Positions 1 to 7,264 of a stretch of 22,169 bases of DNA are shown here, in pieces (the stretch's first letter is position 1; each line of letters starts with the position of its first letter). A model generated the notes under the pieces. It saw nothing but the letters and a program-made list of their open reading frames with translations, made no database searches and was not told the DNA's origin. The translations under genes were made by a program, and so were the position numbers. Source of the DNA: a virus; IMG/VR virus record IMGVR_UViG_3300036398_003815, positions 1 through 22,169 of that record; one strand, given 5' to 3'.

Positions 1-234
1 GGGTTTATTTACCTGTCCCTGACCCAAGGTATCAATGAGATCCATAACCTCTTGACTGCCCTCATAAAAACCCGCGCTCTTAATGAACACTGGCGACAGA
101 TCAAAACCTTGTGCCACAGGACTACTGCTCCGCTTCGGACGAACCCGTTTGGAGATAAACTTAAGCCCCTTTTGCATATGGGGCATAGCCCAAGTTTTGC
201 TCCACTCACGCGAATCCTGATCTGTCCAATCCAT
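1..234 (-). CDS. Partial phage protein downstream of portal (cut by window edge)
   Basis: The minus strand is open from an ATG at 234-232 to the left edge (78 codons, no stop), beginning MDWTDQDSREWSKTWAMPHM. It follows the portal gene in the same direction after a 57-base gap, so it probably belongs to the head-assembly block. The visible part is hydrophilic and mixed-charge, with a basic stretch around residues 25-35 (SKRVRPKRSS) and no signal peptide or membrane segment. I do not recognise the family. A small connector, scaffold or minor structural protein is possible from position alone. This frame is preferred over a 66-codon ORF in another frame because it uses an ATG at the end of a real gap and stays open to the window edge. 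No clear Shine-Dalgarno sequence is seen. Confidence 0.6.
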   Translation of the reverse strand, partial: MDWTDQDSREWSKTWAMPHMQKGLKFISKRVRPKRSSSPVAQGFDLSPVFIKSAGFYEGSQEVMDLIDTLGQGQVNKP

Positions 235-272
235 TAATAAAGTCTAACTATACGCAGATTCTAACTTTGTCT

Positions 273-278
273 AGTATA
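273..278 (-). promoter_or_regulatory. TATACT motif upstream of left-edge gene
   Basis: On the minus strand this reads TTTATACTAGAC, 38 bases before the ATG at 234. It resembles a sigma70-type -10 box, but I see no convincing -35 box. The same core occurs in the three other longer gaps of the structural block. The gap also holds two direct copies of TCTAACT (243-249 and 260-266). Confidence 0.3.
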
Positions 279-291
279 AATATATTAAAAA

Positions 292-2571
292 TTAAGCTGT
301 TTGTGCAGCCATCGGTGGTCGGCCTGCGGGTCTGGCGGTTTTCTCAAGAATAGAACTGCGGGTTTTAAGATCATTGAGAGCCATTTGCTGACGAATAGTC
401 TCCATCTTCTGCTGATGGGTTTCTTGGTTCATCATTCGCTTCTCTTGCATCTCAGCCAGCTTAAGTTGCGCTTTTTGCATTTCCATCTCCATCTTTGGAT
501 CAATCTGTCCCTGCGGCTGTTGTCCAGCTTGCATAGCCTGTTCTTGTGCTTGGCTCTGTTGGGCCATCATGCGGTTAATCACCTGTTGTTCAAGCTCATC
601 GATATAAGCTGTGAGGTTTTGGAGTTGGCGCTTGAGTTCGCGCACTTCCTGTGCCCGATAGCTGTTATTGGAGAATAGGACAAGGTGTTCGGTCACATGG
701 TCTGCGGCGGGACGAAGGATTTGCATCGCCTGCTCATCAGCCATTTGCTGTTGGCGGTGGGCCTCAATGATCTCGGCAATCATCGGGATATGGGCCTCAA
801 TATGCACAGCATGATTCTGGCTATCGTGAACCATCTGAGGAATGCCCTGACGGAGGTTGCCGTTTTCCAGATTAGCGATGTCAAAGTCCACCACACGGCG
901 CGGGCCTTTGTCGGAAACGAAGAGGTTGACCTTCTGCCAACCCACTCCAGAGATACCAGCAATAACGGAACGCAGGGTGTTTTCCTTGCCCTTCTCGTCC
1001 ATCAGGGAATAAAGCTCCATGAGTTGCTTGCTTGCCATTTCGGTCATTACGGGGCTTCCATCACCCATGGCGCGGAACGCCGTAACCTTGAGGAATTGGC
1101 GCATACGCTCAATAGAAACCCCTCGACGCGCACAACGTCTGCGGAATTCAAGAGCAAGTTGCCCACCTTTGTCATTAGCTGTAAGGAGAGGATTGACGGC
1201 CCTACGGTATTGTTCGGTCAGAAGCTTGTTGTAAGGAGTGTAGAAAAGTTCCAGTGCGGCGGCGTTGAGCGTAGACTCTTGGCGGGCCTGCTGGACAACC
1301 TCTGTCGCAGAACGGGCTTGGCCGTCTGGAGTGGCCTGACGAGAACGATAGCTGCCCGTGTTGTTCTGCAACACTTGGCTCATAAGATTGTAGACTGGAA
1401 GACCCTGAGTGGCAATCGAAGGAGGTTGAAGTTGGATCGGGGTCAGCCCACTAGGGATGAACGTATAAGGCCCAACCTCAATATATTGAAAGTCTTGGAT
1501 AGCTTCGGCGTCACCTTGCAACTGGATGAGTCCAGAGGTGATGGCGGCTTGGGCTGACTGACAGAGAACCCTGTTAGAGATCTGGATCTGATTGTAGATC
1601 TTCTGCTTGAGTCCGCGAATCGTGTGGAATGTTCCTTGTCCGACTCCGTAGGTAAAGATGACGAAGCATTGGTTCACGCTTCCGTAGCGGGAATACCGCT
1701 CATAGAGGAAGTCCGAAGAATCGCGGGAACCAATAAGTTGAGTAAACTTGCCATCGAATTCGCGGTTGTAGCCGTAGATTAGCTGGGCGCGGTGGTAGGC
1801 CGACTCCCCAGCATAGAGGTCGTTCTCTTTGATTTCGCGCTCAAAATCTTCCCAATGGGCGGTGTAGTTCTTCCACTGATCCCGTTTGGTCGAAGCTTTC
1901 CAGATGGCTTGTTTTACGGCATTGAGATTCCAGCCCAGTTCTTTTGCGGCCTTGGGGTTGCGGATGTATCGATAAAGCTCACTCACGCTCATAGAGCGTT
2001 GGACGATGGCCACTTCAATAGACTCATCTGATACCTTGGTATCGCGGGCTACCTTAAAGTCTTTAAGTCCGCATGGCTCCCAGAAGATGGAGCGTTCGTC
2101 GGGCCACATGGCAACCCCAACCCCATCACCGACAAACTCGCGGGAAAGAAGCTGCATGTTGTAGGCATGGTCGCTCCACTCCTTTAGCATCCAGTCAAAC
2201 TCCTCAGAGATGATCTCGGAGTCCTCGTTGGAGTCTCCCTGATAGGATTCCATGATGACGTTGGCGATGCGCGGCACCCCATTCTGAAGTTCGATATACG
2301 GAGCCAAGGCGGCTTCCATGATGGCATTGGCTTCCCCAAAGTTGGCATTGACCACATGGGTCAGCCCCTTACTCTTTAGTTCTTCGGCATCATATGGGGC
2401 TTCGCCGTTGACTAGGGCTTGTGCCCGCGCCCGAAGATACGCCGCATCCTCATCTTGTTCGATATACTTGTTAGCGATGGCCACAAGGCTATCAGATGAT
2501 TTGATGCGTTTTTTCGGGGGACTACCACTCTCTGGTAGATTTTCCAGTTCTGCGTTGCCTTGAGATGCCAT
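292..2571 (-). CDS. Phage portal protein (head-to-tail connector), P22-like size
   Basis: This 759-residue soluble protein has the length and pattern of a large podovirus portal, the dodecameric ring at the capsid vertex through which DNA is packaged and ejected. Residues about 40-130 are helical and acidic, with a typical portal N-terminal region (AYLRARAQALVNGEAPYDAE, then NANFGEANAIMEAALAPY). The middle contains mixed strands and helices (about 150-560). From about residue 600 it becomes a Gln/Met/Glu-rich helical tail with heptad-like spacing (e.g. ELKRQLQNLTAYIDELEQQV), ending in a flexible Ala/Pro/Gly tail. A long coiled-coil C-terminus resembles the helical barrel of P22-type portals. 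The large terminase lies about 11 kb upstream on the same strand, an unusual separation. The start ATG is preceded by AT-rich sequence without a Shine-Dalgarno. The family call rests on remembered pattern and context, not on a search. Confidence 0.75.
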   Translation of the reverse strand: MASQGNAELENLPESGSPPKKRIKSSDSLVAIANKYIEQDEDAAYLRARAQALVNGEAPYDAEELKSKGLTHVVNANFGEANAIMEAALAPYIELQNGVPRIANVIMESYQGDSNEDSEIISEEFDWMLKEWSDHAYNMQLLSREFVGDGVGVAMWPDERSIFWEPCGLKDFKVARDTKVSDESIEVAIVQRSMSVSELYRYIRNPKAAKELGWNLNAVKQAIWKASTKRDQWKNYTAHWEDFEREIKENDLYAGESAYHRAQLIYGYNREFDGKFTQLIGSRDSSDFLYERYSRYGSVNQCFVIFTYGVGQGTFHTIRGLKQKIYNQIQISNRVLCQSAQAAITSGLIQLQGDAEAIQDFQYIEVGPYTFIPSGLTPIQLQPPSIATQGLPVYNLMSQVLQNNTGSYRSRQATPDGQARSATEVVQQARQESTLNAAALELFYTPYNKLLTEQYRRAVNPLLTANDKGGQLALEFRRRCARRGVSIERMRQFLKVTAFRAMGDGSPVMTEMASKQLMELYSLMDEKGKENTLRSVIAGISGVGWQKVNLFVSDKGPRRVVDFDIANLENGNLRQGIPQMVHDSQNHAVHIEAHIPMIAEIIEAHRQQQMADEQAMQILRPAADHVTEHLVLFSNNSYRAQEVRELKRQLQNLTAYIDELEQQVINRMMAQQSQAQEQAMQAGQQPQGQIDPKMEMEMQKAQLKLAEMQEKRMMNQETHQQKMETIRQQMALNDLKTRSSILEKTARPAGRPPMAAQTA

Positions 2572-2574
2572 TAA

Positions 2575-2580
2575 AGTATA
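2575..2580 (-). promoter_or_regulatory. TATACT motif directly before portal start
   Basis: The minus-strand sequence TTATACTTTAATGG places TATACT only 3 bases before the portal ATG. That is too close for a normal -10 box serving this start codon, so it may be a translation-initiation context or a promoter for a leaderless or internally started message. Upstream, ACTTAAA occurs twice as direct repeats within the 42-base gap. Confidence 0.25.
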
Positions 2581-2613
2581 AGTTTAAGTTGATTGTTAAT
2601 TTAAGTCAATTGG

Positions 2614-3447
2614 TTAGTCGATTACATCTATAAATGCGCCATATACCGAAAAATATGCAGTATTAGCGTTTGTATTGGTAGTAAACAACCCGACATCAAA
2701 AGCAGAAAGGTTTTGACCAGCATTATTGGTTGGGCCCCCCAAAATGGTGGCATTGGTATTGTTGGTTGGCGCTGCGGAATTCAGACCAACATAAAGTTTA
2801 ACTTCTCCATTGGTTTTATTTTGTTCAACACCAATCCAAAATCTTTGATCTTCTGTCCCAATATTAACCCAAGATCCGTTTGTATTGGTTGTTCCATTGT
2901 GTGCAATTAATCTAACCTGATTGGTTGATCCCCCAGATTTGGACAATTCAAAGCCAACTGCCCTACTTGTTGGATATTCTGCAATATTTGTTGCAGACGG
3001 CCAATTATTTCCTAAAACGGCTCGCACTGTTCCATGACTTGGAACAGCCTCAAATCTTACCCAAATAAAATGACCATCAACTCCAAATAAAGTTCCAGCC
3101 CCAGCAGCACCTCTTGAGTTTACATCGCGAGCTAAACGGATTGCTGTTTTTCCAGATGCATTTGTTCCAGAAATTTCTGTTGCTATAATTGAATTTGAAA
3201 TATCCAAAATTCCATTTAAGTTTTGCGTTGATAGATTTACAAGTGATGGAACAGTTCTATTAAAAATGCGATCATTAAAATAAGAAGTTGACGTTATAAC
3301 GCTGTTGATTGAGTTGGAATTAGCCGTCCAAAAGTTTGTTGGTTTTTGGGTTGCGCCATTAGTATCCACCATTACGGCGCGAAGATTAGTTTGAGCATTA
3401 GCCGCAAATCCCGAAAAAAGAAACAATAATGCAATAATATATTTCAT
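2614..3447 (-). CDS. Tail-cassette protein with signal peptide, lectin-like beta fold possible
   Basis: This 277-residue protein starts with a clear Sec signal (MKYIIALLFLFSGFAANA, probable cleavage before Gln19). It continues with a module ending in PTNFW (about 20-40) that is shared with the 570-residue fibre at 11130-12842. The remainder is Asn/Thr/Ser-rich and beta-predicted. Residues about 120-277 contain alternating hydrophobic strands (GHFIWVRFEAV, RAVGFELSKSGG, FWIGVEQNKTNGEVKLYVG) that resemble a LamG/concanavalin-like sandwich; this is a guess from pattern. It sits between the tailspike and the portal, 4 bases after the spike stop, so it is probably a virion adhesion or accessory protein. 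An N-terminal export signal is unexpected for a cytoplasmically assembled tail protein. Base composition is AT-rich like the spike body. There is no Shine-Dalgarno; the start follows an A/T-rich tract. Confidence 0.6.
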   Translation of the reverse strand: MKYIIALLFLFSGFAANAQTNLRAVMVDTNGATQKPTNFWTANSNSINSVITSTSYFNDRIFNRTVPSLVNLSTQNLNGILDISNSIIATEISGTNASGKTAIRLARDVNSRGAAGAGTLFGVDGHFIWVRFEAVPSHGTVRAVLGNNWPSATNIAEYPTSRAVGFELSKSGGSTNQVRLIAHNGTTNTNGSWVNIGTEDQRFWIGVEQNKTNGEVKLYVGLNSAAPTNNTNATILGGPTNNAGQNLSAFDVGLFTTNTNANTAYFSVYGAFIDVID

Positions 3448-3451
3448 AATT

Positions 3452-6400
3452 TTAATATGCCGCTATTGGTTCCCATGCTCCGTTTGCTCGCACATAAAGA
3501 GTTGTAGATGCATCTCCATCTGTTCTCATATAAATTGATCCATTTGGCGCGGATAAGGATGGGGCGCTTGATCCAGAAATAACAGAGGAAACCCCAACTC
3601 CTAAAGTTTTATTTACATGCAAATCATTTGCCTTATCAAGTGAAAGCTCTGTGGCAACTGACAAAACAGTTGCATAATCCTGAAGCCGAATAAATGTTCC
3701 AGCGGCTGTTCCAGATTGAGTCAGCGTTATTCCAGTCACATCAAATCTTCCAGAACCAGTGTTAGAAACAATTCTTTGTCCGTCCAAACTTGGATTGCTA
3801 TTTGTTCCAGTAATGTAAACAGACTGGCCATTTGCTGGATCTTCTCCAACAAAACTCCATGCATCGTGGGTAATTGTCACATCCGAATTTTTTTGAGAAA
3901 TAGATGTAATATTGATTGGCTTGATCGGGCTTCTTAAAGACGAAATAAATTGTCCAGTGTTGCCGCTTGAAGTAATTGTGATTCCAGCAATTTTAAATGT
4001 GTTTTGTGTTGTCGCAATGATTTGTCTATTACCATTGATAGATGGTGTGCTATTGGAATCTGAAATAAACACATATTCTCCAGACCGAAGACCATGATTA
4101 TTTGATGTTACCAGAGCGTCCGTTCCATCTGCCACAATTGAAGTAATTGCAGAATAACTTGTCGGATTTGTTAGCGGCCCACGGCCATCACCGCTGACCA
4201 CAGAACACTGAATTGCCGTATTTGTATCAAAGAATGTGTAATCATTCACATATACATCAACACAATTAATTAACCCCTCTTTTAAAATTCTAATTTTAGT
4301 AATTGGTAAATTTCTGTCTGTTTGCAGAACAGAAATATTAACTTCAGAATCTTCGTTTTTTGTCGCCACAAAAAACATTAATGATCCTATATTATAAATT
4401 GCAGATATTCCGCGATTTAAATAAACCAATGAATCCAGTGTATTAAGACGCACCCATCCATTGCGAGCGGGTCGAAAATCAACTTTTAATTGTTTCCATC
4501 CAGTTGCTGCGCCATATGTCGGCTTTAAACAATCAATCCCCTCATGTGAGCCAAACAAATACGAATTATCATTTTGCGAGAATATGAAATGATCATAGTT
4601 TAGCGAGCGATTGTCTGTTATTTCAATATTACACGGCTTTATTGAATTTTGAATTACCAAAGGATAACTTGCCCTTCTTTTTTCTGGCTTTAAATAAGAG
4701 TGGAAAAAATTGTTTTTGATTGATGCGAATCTTCCTCCTATTGATGTCGGCCTTAACGGTTTTTCAGAAACAATAGTGTTGTTTTCAAACTTCAAATAAT
4801 CATGCCAAAGCTCGCCAATGGCACCATTATTTATTCCCATATTTTCATAAATAAACACATTGTTTGAAACAATCGTCGGGCCAACTCTTGCAGTTCCATT
4901 TTTTAAAGCAAGAGATGAATCACAATTCACAAAACAACAATTTGTAACAGTTGTTGAAATTGAACTCCATATTGCTGGAGACGGACGATTGTTCATTAAA
5001 TTTGCCGTAGCCAAAGCGCCAGACCCGTTACCACCAGAAAAACTAATTACTGGAGGGCTGGAAAAATAACCAATAGATGCATTATTAAAATAATTAGAAT
5101 TTGTTATCGTTACACTGGTTATTTGTCCATTTGAAATGGTTGCTGTTGCCGTGACTCCATCATTTGGCGTAATGACAACTGATGGTGCTTCGGTGTATCC
5201 CGTTCCACCAACATCTACTGTTATATCTCTTAATTTATAAGTTCCATTTTGACGCACAACATTATTCCCCTCAAATCGACAATTGTTGAAATGAACTTGA
5301 TGTAAATTTGCAAGAGCATGATCCGTTAAAACATAATTTGAAGAAAGCAAATTGACAGAAGACCCCACAGAAGGATTTCCATTTTGATAGTATTTTACAA
5401 TTGGCATTAAATCATCACTCAATCTTTTTAATGTAATAGATGCCCCAATTCCAAAAGGAGATGTATTAGAAATCCACTCAAAAATACCAGCACCAGCCCA
5501 TATTCCATTACCAGTATTGGAATTAGAAAAAGGATGTAATATAAAACGAGATCCAATTTTAGGTGTAAAATTATTATTAACTGGATTATTTCCAACATTC
5601 AAAACTATATTTTGACCAACGTCTGGCCAATTTATGGTGTTTGTAAATGCACCAAGAGCGAATCTTGGGCCATAGGCAAAGATGCCCTCAATGGAACAAT
5701 TTTTTACGGTGCAATTTTCCCATCGTGTCGAAACACCGTTGCCCTGATTAAATCCATCCCTCAAATAATTAACATCGTTAGGAATAAATCCATTTGAAGC
5801 CATGTCAATGTAACATCCGCTGAATAAGGCCTCATTAATCCACTGATCCATAAGCATGCAAACACCAGCACTTTGATCTATCCCAAGGCCAGTTCTATTT
5901 GAACCATATGGATAGAGCCATTGACAATTATCAAAAATTAATTGCCGAAGCTTTTTGCTGCTATTATCGCCATAAAACCATGAGCCATTAATAAACTGTG
6001 TATTGTTTATAAAACGAACATTATAAAAACCAAGCTTATTGGAAATATTTGAAGAAACAGCAAAAGCCCCGAATCCAATTTCATATAGAGTCCAAACTGG
6101 ATTTTCTGTTATTTTTTCTGGCCCCCTCTCAATTGTTATTGAATCAAATTCAATAATATCAAATTCTGATGCCAAATAAATAATCTGACCAATATTTGAA
6201 TAAGCCGTCGAAGAATTTGTGTAAAGCTTTGCCCCGTTTCCGTTGATTAGTAACCTCAACGAAGATGTTCCTCCAGTAATTCTTAAATGATGGCGCGTAA
6301 TGTATCCAGTATCTGGATTCATTGTATTTGCCACATTGTTATTAAAAGTGCTTGTTAAATTGTAAGTTTTTGGCTCAAACTCAATAACCGCACCTCCCAA

Positions 6401-6679
6401 GGCTATTGCTCTGTTAATCGCATTCTGAATTGCCGCCGTATCATCGGTGACGCCGTCACCCACAGCCCCGAAATCCGCCACTCTAACCACTTCTGAGAAT
6501 CGGCTAGAAAGCGTCCTAGCCGTGGCTCCAGCAGACCCCGAATGGGCCAAAACGCTACCAGTTCCCGCTGTAGCTGCTGGTAAGGCTCCGACAATACGGC
6601 TATCATCTCCTTCCGCATAGGTGCCTGCGGTGGTGCCAGCTACTACTGGTAATGGGTAATATGCAGAGAGGGAGGCCAT
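3452..6679 (-). CDS. Tailspike with pectate-lyase-like right-handed beta-helix
   Basis: A 1075-residue receptor-binding protein. Residues 1-65 form an Ala/Gly/Thr-rich anchor of the kind found in phage fibres. Residues 67-81 carry the hallmark VADFGAVGDGVTDDT of Pectate_lyase_3-type beta-helices, followed by helix TAAIQNAINRA, which caps the solenoid. Long N/I/V/F-rich rungs follow. A small inserted domain at about 485-560 carries the GGTGYTEAPSVVIT motif seen in other spike proteins. Two related segments of about 75 residues lie near 845-920 and 925-1000, each with a 'V-I-G-x-NSxPS-hydrophobic-x-G-x-R-I' core. A C-terminal segment ends SIYMRTDGDASTTLYVR then NGAWEPIAAY. Such spikes bind and often degrade or deacetylate surface polysaccharide. 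I cannot identify catalytic residues or the substrate. The first part of the gene is markedly richer in GC than the remainder. Confidence 0.88.
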   Translation of the reverse strand: MASLSAYYPLPVVAGTTAGTYAEGDDSRIVGALPAATAGTGSVLAHSGSAGATARTLSSRFSEVVRVADFGAVGDGVTDDTAAIQNAINRAIALGGAVIEFEPKTYNLTSTFNNNVANTMNPDTGYITRHHLRITGGTSSLRLLINGNGAKLYTNSSTAYSNIGQIIYLASEFDIIEFDSITIERGPEKITENPVWTLYEIGFGAFAVSSNISNKLGFYNVRFINNTQFINGSWFYGDNSSKKLRQLIFDNCQWLYPYGSNRTGLGIDQSAGVCMLMDQWINEALFSGCYIDMASNGFIPNDVNYLRDGFNQGNGVSTRWENCTVKNCSIEGIFAYGPRFALGAFTNTINWPDVGQNIVLNVGNNPVNNNFTPKIGSRFILHPFSNSNTGNGIWAGAGIFEWISNTSPFGIGASITLKRLSDDLMPIVKYYQNGNPSVGSSVNLLSSNYVLTDHALANLHQVHFNNCRFEGNNVVRQNGTYKLRDITVDVGGTGYTEAPSVVITPNDGVTATATISNGQITSVTITNSNYFNNASIGYFSSPPVISFSGGNGSGALATANLMNNRPSPAIWSSISTTVTNCCFVNCDSSLALKNGTARVGPTIVSNNVFIYENMGINNGAIGELWHDYLKFENNTIVSEKPLRPTSIGGRFASIKNNFFHSYLKPEKRRASYPLVIQNSIKPCNIEITDNRSLNYDHFIFSQNDNSYLFGSHEGIDCLKPTYGAATGWKQLKVDFRPARNGWVRLNTLDSLVYLNRGISAIYNIGSLMFFVATKNEDSEVNISVLQTDRNLPITKIRILKEGLINCVDVYVNDYTFFDTNTAIQCSVVSGDGRGPLTNPTSYSAITSIVADGTDALVTSNNHGLRSGEYVFISDSNSTPSINGNRQIIATTQNTFKIAGITITSSGNTGQFISSLRSPIKPINITSISQKNSDVTITHDAWSFVGEDPANGQSVYITGTNSNPSLDGQRIVSNTGSGRFDVTGITLTQSGTAAGTFIRLQDYATVLSVATELSLDKANDLHVNKTLGVGVSSVISGSSAPSLSAPNGSIYMRTDGDASTTLYVRANGAWEPIAAY
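6420..6679 (-). other. GC-richer anchor-coding segment of tailspike gene (mosaic boundary near 6420)
   Basis: The 260 bases encoding the spike N-terminus (residues 1 to about 87) are visibly GC-rich, while the sequence immediately downstream in the gene is AT-rich for about 3 kb. The junction falls inside the conserved DDTAAIQNAINRA segment. This fits recombination that swapped the receptor-binding part while keeping the virion-attachment part. The boundary was judged by eye. Confidence 0.55.
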
Positions 6680-6688
6680 TGACTATTT

Positions 6689-6694
6689 AGTATA
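6689..6694 (-). promoter_or_regulatory. TATACT motif upstream of tailspike
   Basis: The minus strand reads GATATACTAAATAGTCAATGG, with TATACT 9 bases before the spike ATG. If it acts as a -10 box the transcript would be almost leaderless. The 41-base gap also holds a purine-poor stretch and no obvious Shine-Dalgarno near the start. Confidence 0.3.
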
Positions 6695-6720
6695 TCTGGA
6701 TTCGGGGTTGGAGGCGACTA

Positions 6721-7263
6721 TTATGTTTCGGGGTTCGGGCTGGCAAGATCCCCCACAGCCTCGGCGCTGGCCTCTTCAAACGATGCCGCAGGACTTCCAA
6801 AGCTGGCCGCAGGCGCGGGCGCTGGATTCATGGCCCAGCCCAGCATGACCCCTTCCAGCCACTGCTTCGCGGCGGTCATCTTCGGGCCGAGGGGCTTGCC
6901 TGCTTGAGCAAGGGCCATGCGAAGCTCTTGCAGGGCGGCGATCTGGTAGGCGCTGAAATATTGCGAGACGATTTGCTCTGCGGTGAAAGTCTCAACATAC
7001 GGAGTCGGCGGCGGCGGAATCACATAACCCTCATCCACAGGCAGCGCGGATTCGATGGCGGCTTTGACCGTGGCTTCGTCCAGCGCATCCAGTTCGGGGC
7101 CGTCAGTCGCCCACAAGGTCAACCTCGTCGGCCAGCCATGCTCAACTACTTCGATCTTGCCCGCCTCGTCGCGGGTTAGCTGGTAGCTGAGTCCGTGCCA
7201 TGTTTTGCCGTCGATCTGTCGCGGCTGGTCGAGGAGAACTGTGTAGATGGTTTCGGTGTTCAT
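6721..7263 (-). CDS. Hypothetical tail-cassette protein (180 aa)
   Basis: This 180-residue protein lies between the 1167-residue fibre, whose TAA stop is one base upstream, and the tailspike. Residues 1-65 look like a small beta domain (YTVLLDQPRQIDGKTWHGL, then EVVEHGWPTRLTLWATDG). A proline linker follows (VIPPPPTPY, about 81-89), then a helical region (AEQIVSQYFSAYQIAALQEL, about 94-138) and a low-complexity Ala/Pro/Ser/Glu tail. It is GC-richer than the spike downstream. I do not recognise the family. Position among fibre genes would allow a baseplate, fibre-adaptor or fibre-assembly role, but nothing in the sequence proves one. Confidence 0.6.
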   Translation of the reverse strand: MNTETIYTVLLDQPRQIDGKTWHGLSYQLTRDEAGKIEVVEHGWPTRLTLWATDGPELDALDEATVKAAIESALPVDEGYVIPPPPTPYVETFTAEQIVSQYFSAYQIAALQELRMALAQAGKPLGPKMTAAKQWLEGVMLGWAMNPAPAPAASFGSPAASFEEASAEAVGDLASPNPET

Positions 7264-7264
7264 A

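Noticed and set aside
9-209. 66-codon minus-strand ORF with CPIC and CRQC pairs, looking like a zinc-binding protein
   Set aside because: It starts inside a longer open frame (234 to the edge) that begins at the end of a proper intergenic gap; the cysteine pairs are most likely a chance effect of the other frame.
685-1557. 290-codon plus-strand ORF
   Set aside because: It is fully antisense to the portal gene, with no recognisable domain or ribosome site.
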